A stretch of DNA of 64,000 nucleotides from Pseudoscleropodium purum (taxonomy: Eukaryota; Streptophyta; Bryopsida; Hypnales; Brachytheciaceae), in assembly GCA_963969395.1 (NCBI GenBank), contig OZ017795.1, positions 30,795,063-30,859,062 on the forward strand, written 5' to 3'. Positions 60,016 through 64,000 of the stretch are shown one piece after another. The notes under the pieces are model-generated. The model ran no database searches. It saw only the letters and a program-made list of their open reading frames with translations, and had not been told where the DNA came from. The translations under genes and the position numbers were made by a program. Numbering within the stretch: position 1 is the stretch's first letter; each line of letters opens with the position of its first letter.

Positions 60016-63000
60016 GTTGCCGTACTTTTCCGGTGAATATTTTCTGACGGAAGGTCGAAATTCAAAGTGCTGTTCAGCGTGCAGTGTTTCCGTCCGTTGA
60101 TTTTGGACGGAATGAGTACCTCATTCTTTTTGTTAATTTAATAAATAATTAAATAAATACAAAAATAAATAAACTAGGGTTTTGCATTGCTCTACACAAC
60201 CGTTGACCATTATGTGTTGCAAACACGATATTGATTCTTATTTTTTTATATTGATATCTTCTTCATTTTCAAATTTTGTGGGTGCAAACAAAAGAAGAGA
60301 CATTGCATACACATACACACATACACACATACACACAAAAGATTGTTTTTTTGTTTTTTATTTCATGTCAATGACTTCATTAACCAAAGTTTCATATTTC
60401 GATTCAGATAAAGTTAATTGCATATGATGTAAGCTATTGTCAATGGAAGTATGGGTTATTTTGGGTGGTCTTTAATTTACATTTCACATTTCAAATGTTG
60501 TAAAAAATGAAATCTTCATAATAAGAAGTGGAGGTAATATTAACATTTTTGATTACGGATGAAGAATGTAGATGATGGATGAAGCTTGTAGAATACTAAT
60601 TAGAGCTAAAGAAAATTTCATTGAGCACTAGTATGTCAAGTGCCATTGCCACAACTATTAATATGTCATTTGTAATTGCTACAAAAGTGATGACCAATTC
60701 CTTTATAAATCTCCTTACATACCTATTTTTTTTTAATTCTTTAAATTATTTGTAGCACTAAAGTTCCATTTCATAAGTGATCTCAATTTTTGTATAATAT
60801 ATTTTTTAAATGAATTATTTGGCATTCAGAAATAGTATGACAAATAAATTTTAACAATAACAAAAATGAAAGTGAGAGTGAAAATAGAATAGAAGTAAAA
60901 ATAAAAGTTAGTTTTGTCGTGCTTACTAAAGTTTTCTATACTACGTTGCAGAAAATGAGATCTTTACAATAGCAGGGGAGCTACCAATATCTTTTGAACA
61001 TAGATGAAGCATTGTAGAAATAAATGAAGCTCGGAGATTATGATTGGAGCTAAATAGATTTTCATAATGCATGCCAAATGTGCAAGAAGCCTACCAAATT
61101 TGGATGAAGCTTGTTGAGTGTGGATGAAGTTGGTTATGTATTGATGAATCACAAGGAAAAGAATGGACTAGTAATTCATTTATATATATATAGAGAGAGA
61201 TTCATCAAAAATTTACCAATCATATTTCAATGCTTGAAAAATTTATACTCCCTTTGTCTTGAAATGATCTTTTAGTTGTTTAAAAATGATCATTTTTGTT
61301 CTTAAAGATTTAATAAATAAATAACAACTTCCTTGAAATACTTAAAAACAGGTTGGAATATTGTTATTTTCAACCTTAGTTACAAATATTTTCTACAAGT
61401 AGAAGATCATTTTGAAACATAAGTTATAAAAATTTTATCCATTCAAAATAGAGATCTTTCAATGATTTTTTATCAAACATTTTTTCACAATATTATATTA
61501 CATTAGACATTATATATAATTTTAAAAGCCATTGTTTGTATTGTTAAGCATCAACAATAATGATAAAAAATTTATTTTGAAATTTGTTGATAAGCATTTT
61601 TCATTTTGATTTCCCATCTAATCGCATTAACCCAATAAGGACTCAAGGGCCCACTTATGGCTTTTAAAATTTTTATGTACACTCTAGTGACTTTTTCATC
61701 TTAGAATATTTGCATGAAATTTTTATAATAGTTATTGATCATCCTCTTTTATAAATAAAGTTTCTTTCATGTGATTCATATAGTTATAAGAAAGAGTAAT
61801 AAATGCTGGTTTTGGTTAATATCTCATAGCTTAACCCCTACAAGTCTAAATCTTTTTTCAAAATTGACGATTTGGGAAAAATCATTATAAAGTGTTATTT
61901 GTAAGAATATTTTGGGATTGATATGCAGATAGGAGTTGTAGATTCCATCCGTATGGTTGGATTCACTACTACTATCACCAATTTTTTTTTTTATAAATTA
62001 TGAAAGGGAAATTTCTAAATTTCTTCTAAATTCAATTACAAGCAAAATATTATCATTTTAGGAGTGAAACTTGTTGGAAAGGATTTGAAATGAGGTTCCT
62101 TTGATATGGTGATTTTTCGAAATTTTTGTATTTTTTTAATCTATGACCTCATTTTTGCTAATCTAGTTTTGAACTAAAATCAATGCAATTTTTAATTTGA
62201 CACACTTCCACATTTGTAATTTTAGAAAAAATATGAACCCTAGTAACACGAAATCCAATCATTGAATAGGACAACAACTTGATAAAGTATCTCCACAAAT
62301 TAAAAGAATTTCATTCAAACGATATTGAGAAACAAAACTAAATGTCAATCTATTTGTTGTCCACATTTTGAATGTTGAAGCACTCTAGGGTTAACAAATT
62401 TTAATTTAAACCAATACTACTAGATCTAAAAGATTGATATATATTCACAAGTATTGAATCATTCTATCTATACTAATGAAATGTAAATTATGAAAAAAAA
62501 TTATTTTGCAATCAATGAGAGTAATAATAATATTTACATATATAATGTTTTCTATTGATTGAATTAATAAAAAATATTAAATATGTCAAGCTTATTGGAA
62601 TATTTTCAACATTGGGATTGACATTTCTTAAATGCATATCAATAAAAGTTATTAACAATTTAAGTTATACTTTCATCTTTATTGAGTACTAACTTACAAA
62701 TTTTATTTGGATTCTCCATTCCTTTATAGTTGCTTTAGATATACTTATGTAAAACTTGCAATCTTCTTAATTCTAATCTATCAAGATTATTTCTTCTATT
62801 TCCAATGTCATTTTCCACTATGAAATTTTAACACTTTAAGTCATTTATTTTGTACAACATAGAGAATGCAAAATTATATGTCAATTTATAACATTCAATC
62901 ATTTTTATAATTCTTGCAAGGCTCATTAATTTTAAAAATTGGATTTCCAAAAAATTGTGTCATCTATATGTGAATGATTGGATAAATTTAGAATAATAAT

Positions 63001-64000
63001 TTTTTCTTACACATATTGGAATACACTTCCATCTCAACGAATTTGCATTCACTTTGGAAATTTAAATTGAACAAAGTTTTGTTTTATAGATTAAAAAGTC
63101 AATAATAGATCATGAGGTTTTTAATACTAAACTACCTGAAAAGATATCAAGTCTCAATTAGATAAATAGAAACATTTGTGATAGTAAAAATATTAGTTAT
63201 TTTCATTCAAATCTACTAGAAAAGCTTTGTGAATGGAATATGCATGTTGTTTTCATGTCATTTAATTTTTGAATTTTTTTATTGAGTTTCAATAAAAATA
63301 TTATAAAAACTTTGAAATTATATTAGAATTTTTGTGTTTCTACCTTTGAATTTAGATACAACCTTGATTGAAATGTTTTTTTGACATTTAAATTGAATCA
63401 ACAAAATAAAATTCACTTCATAATTATAGGATGAAATTCCATTTTGTACTCTCTAAATGTAAATATGAATACTTAAATTGCAAATGAATTTTAAGTCAAA
63501 AAGATAATTACAAAATACCAATTTTTAAATATGAAATGACACGGAACATGATGGGGGAATGTTGTCGCATGAGCGTAGAGTGTAGAGCGCAAAGCATAGA
63601 GTGTGGATTACAAACTAATTTTTAAAAAGATTTCAAATCTATAAAATGAAAAACCTTTTACCGTGCTTAGATTAAACCTAAGATTGTGCAAAAAATTGAA
63701 ATCAATGATATAAGAATAATGTGATTTAAACTAAAATTCTTTGATACAAATTGAACAAGTAATTTTTTCTTAATTTTTAAAAATTTTAACATTTAGTAAG
63801 CATATTAATATCAATTTTTTTATAGCAATATAATTATGCATTACATGCATAATTGAATATAAATTTGCATTGACTATAATTTCAATTTGGTGACCATTTA
63901 AGAATTGAATTAAAGAATAATTACTAAATGAATTAAAAATAATATATTACAATTCTAAACATATAAATAAAAGCTTCATATTAGATTTAGATGACATTAA
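60016..64000. other. AT-rich intergenic DNA
   Basis: No gene seen. It includes a CACACATA microsatellite at about 60310-60340. A sequence resembling the TACTCCCT...TGAAATGATCTTTTAG end of a mariner-type MITE begins near 61247, with a possible inverted partner AAGATCATTTTGAAACATAA near 61403. A short GC-richer block with GCGTAGAGTGTAGAGCGCAA words is at about 63570-63610. Confidence 0.5.

Noticed and set aside
59430..60065. Short ORFs upstream of the FFAT-protein gene as genes
   Set aside because: They have no domains and partly consist of the ~100-bp direct repeats.
60308..60342. Possible CRISPR-like or telomere-like array
   Set aside because: It is a simple CACACATA microsatellite.

Overview
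The window looks like nuclear DNA of a plant, most likely an early-diverging land plant such as a moss. The evidence is plant-type gene families (an EF-hand/X/Y/C2 phosphoinositide phospholipase C, a two-KH FUBP-like RNA-binding protein, a receptor-kinase relic), many spliceosomal introns with GT..AG borders that restore the reading frame exactly, and long AT-rich intergenic DNA full of small terminal-inverted-repeat elements. I cannot name the species from sequence alone.

Layout. 1-4.6 kb: AT-rich, no gene, one near-perfect 50-bp-arm hairpin. 5.1-9.4 kb (minus): an eight-exon gene for a 582-residue FUBP-like KH protein. 9.77-10.89 kb: a DNA element with perfect 27-bp inverted ends. 11-21 kb: gene-poor, with two inverted copies of one ~250-bp repeat. 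21-22.5 kb (minus): a broken receptor-like kinase. 24.29-26.19 kb: a ~1.9-kb element whose ends and TTAA target site resemble piggyBac, containing three ~178-bp tandem repeats. 26.7-28.2 kb (minus) and 30.1-31.9 kb (plus): a divergent pair encoding a fungal-type FTR1 iron permease and a FET3-type multicopper ferroxidase, both visibly GC-richer than their surroundings. Their shared ~2-kb spacer carries a GC-rich 21-bp repeat array, then a degenerate minisatellite studded with TTATCT (AGATAA on the other strand), then a 16-bp-arm inverted repeat. 32-33.6 kb (minus): possible small three-exon gene, uncertain. 35.5-36.5 kb: two fold-back elements. 39.6-41.6 kb: an island with about eighteen copies of a GACAATTWGTC-like word. 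43.4-50.9 kb (plus): a nine-exon PI-PLC of 618 residues. 56.8-59.1 kb (minus): a three-exon gene for a 432-residue protein with a canonical FFAT motif, a coiled coil and a C-terminal membrane segment. The rest to 64 kb is AT-rich with small repeats.

How the genes work together. Only the FTR1/FET3 pair forms an obvious functional unit: in fungi the ferroxidase oxidises Fe(II) at the cell surface and hands Fe(III) to the permease, and the two genes are often divergently paired. Finding that pair embedded in plant DNA, with a single intron in the permease that looks newly created by an insertion or duplication flanked by 13-bp direct repeats, is the most striking feature. The PLC, KH-protein and FFAT-protein genes look like ordinary separate nuclear genes.
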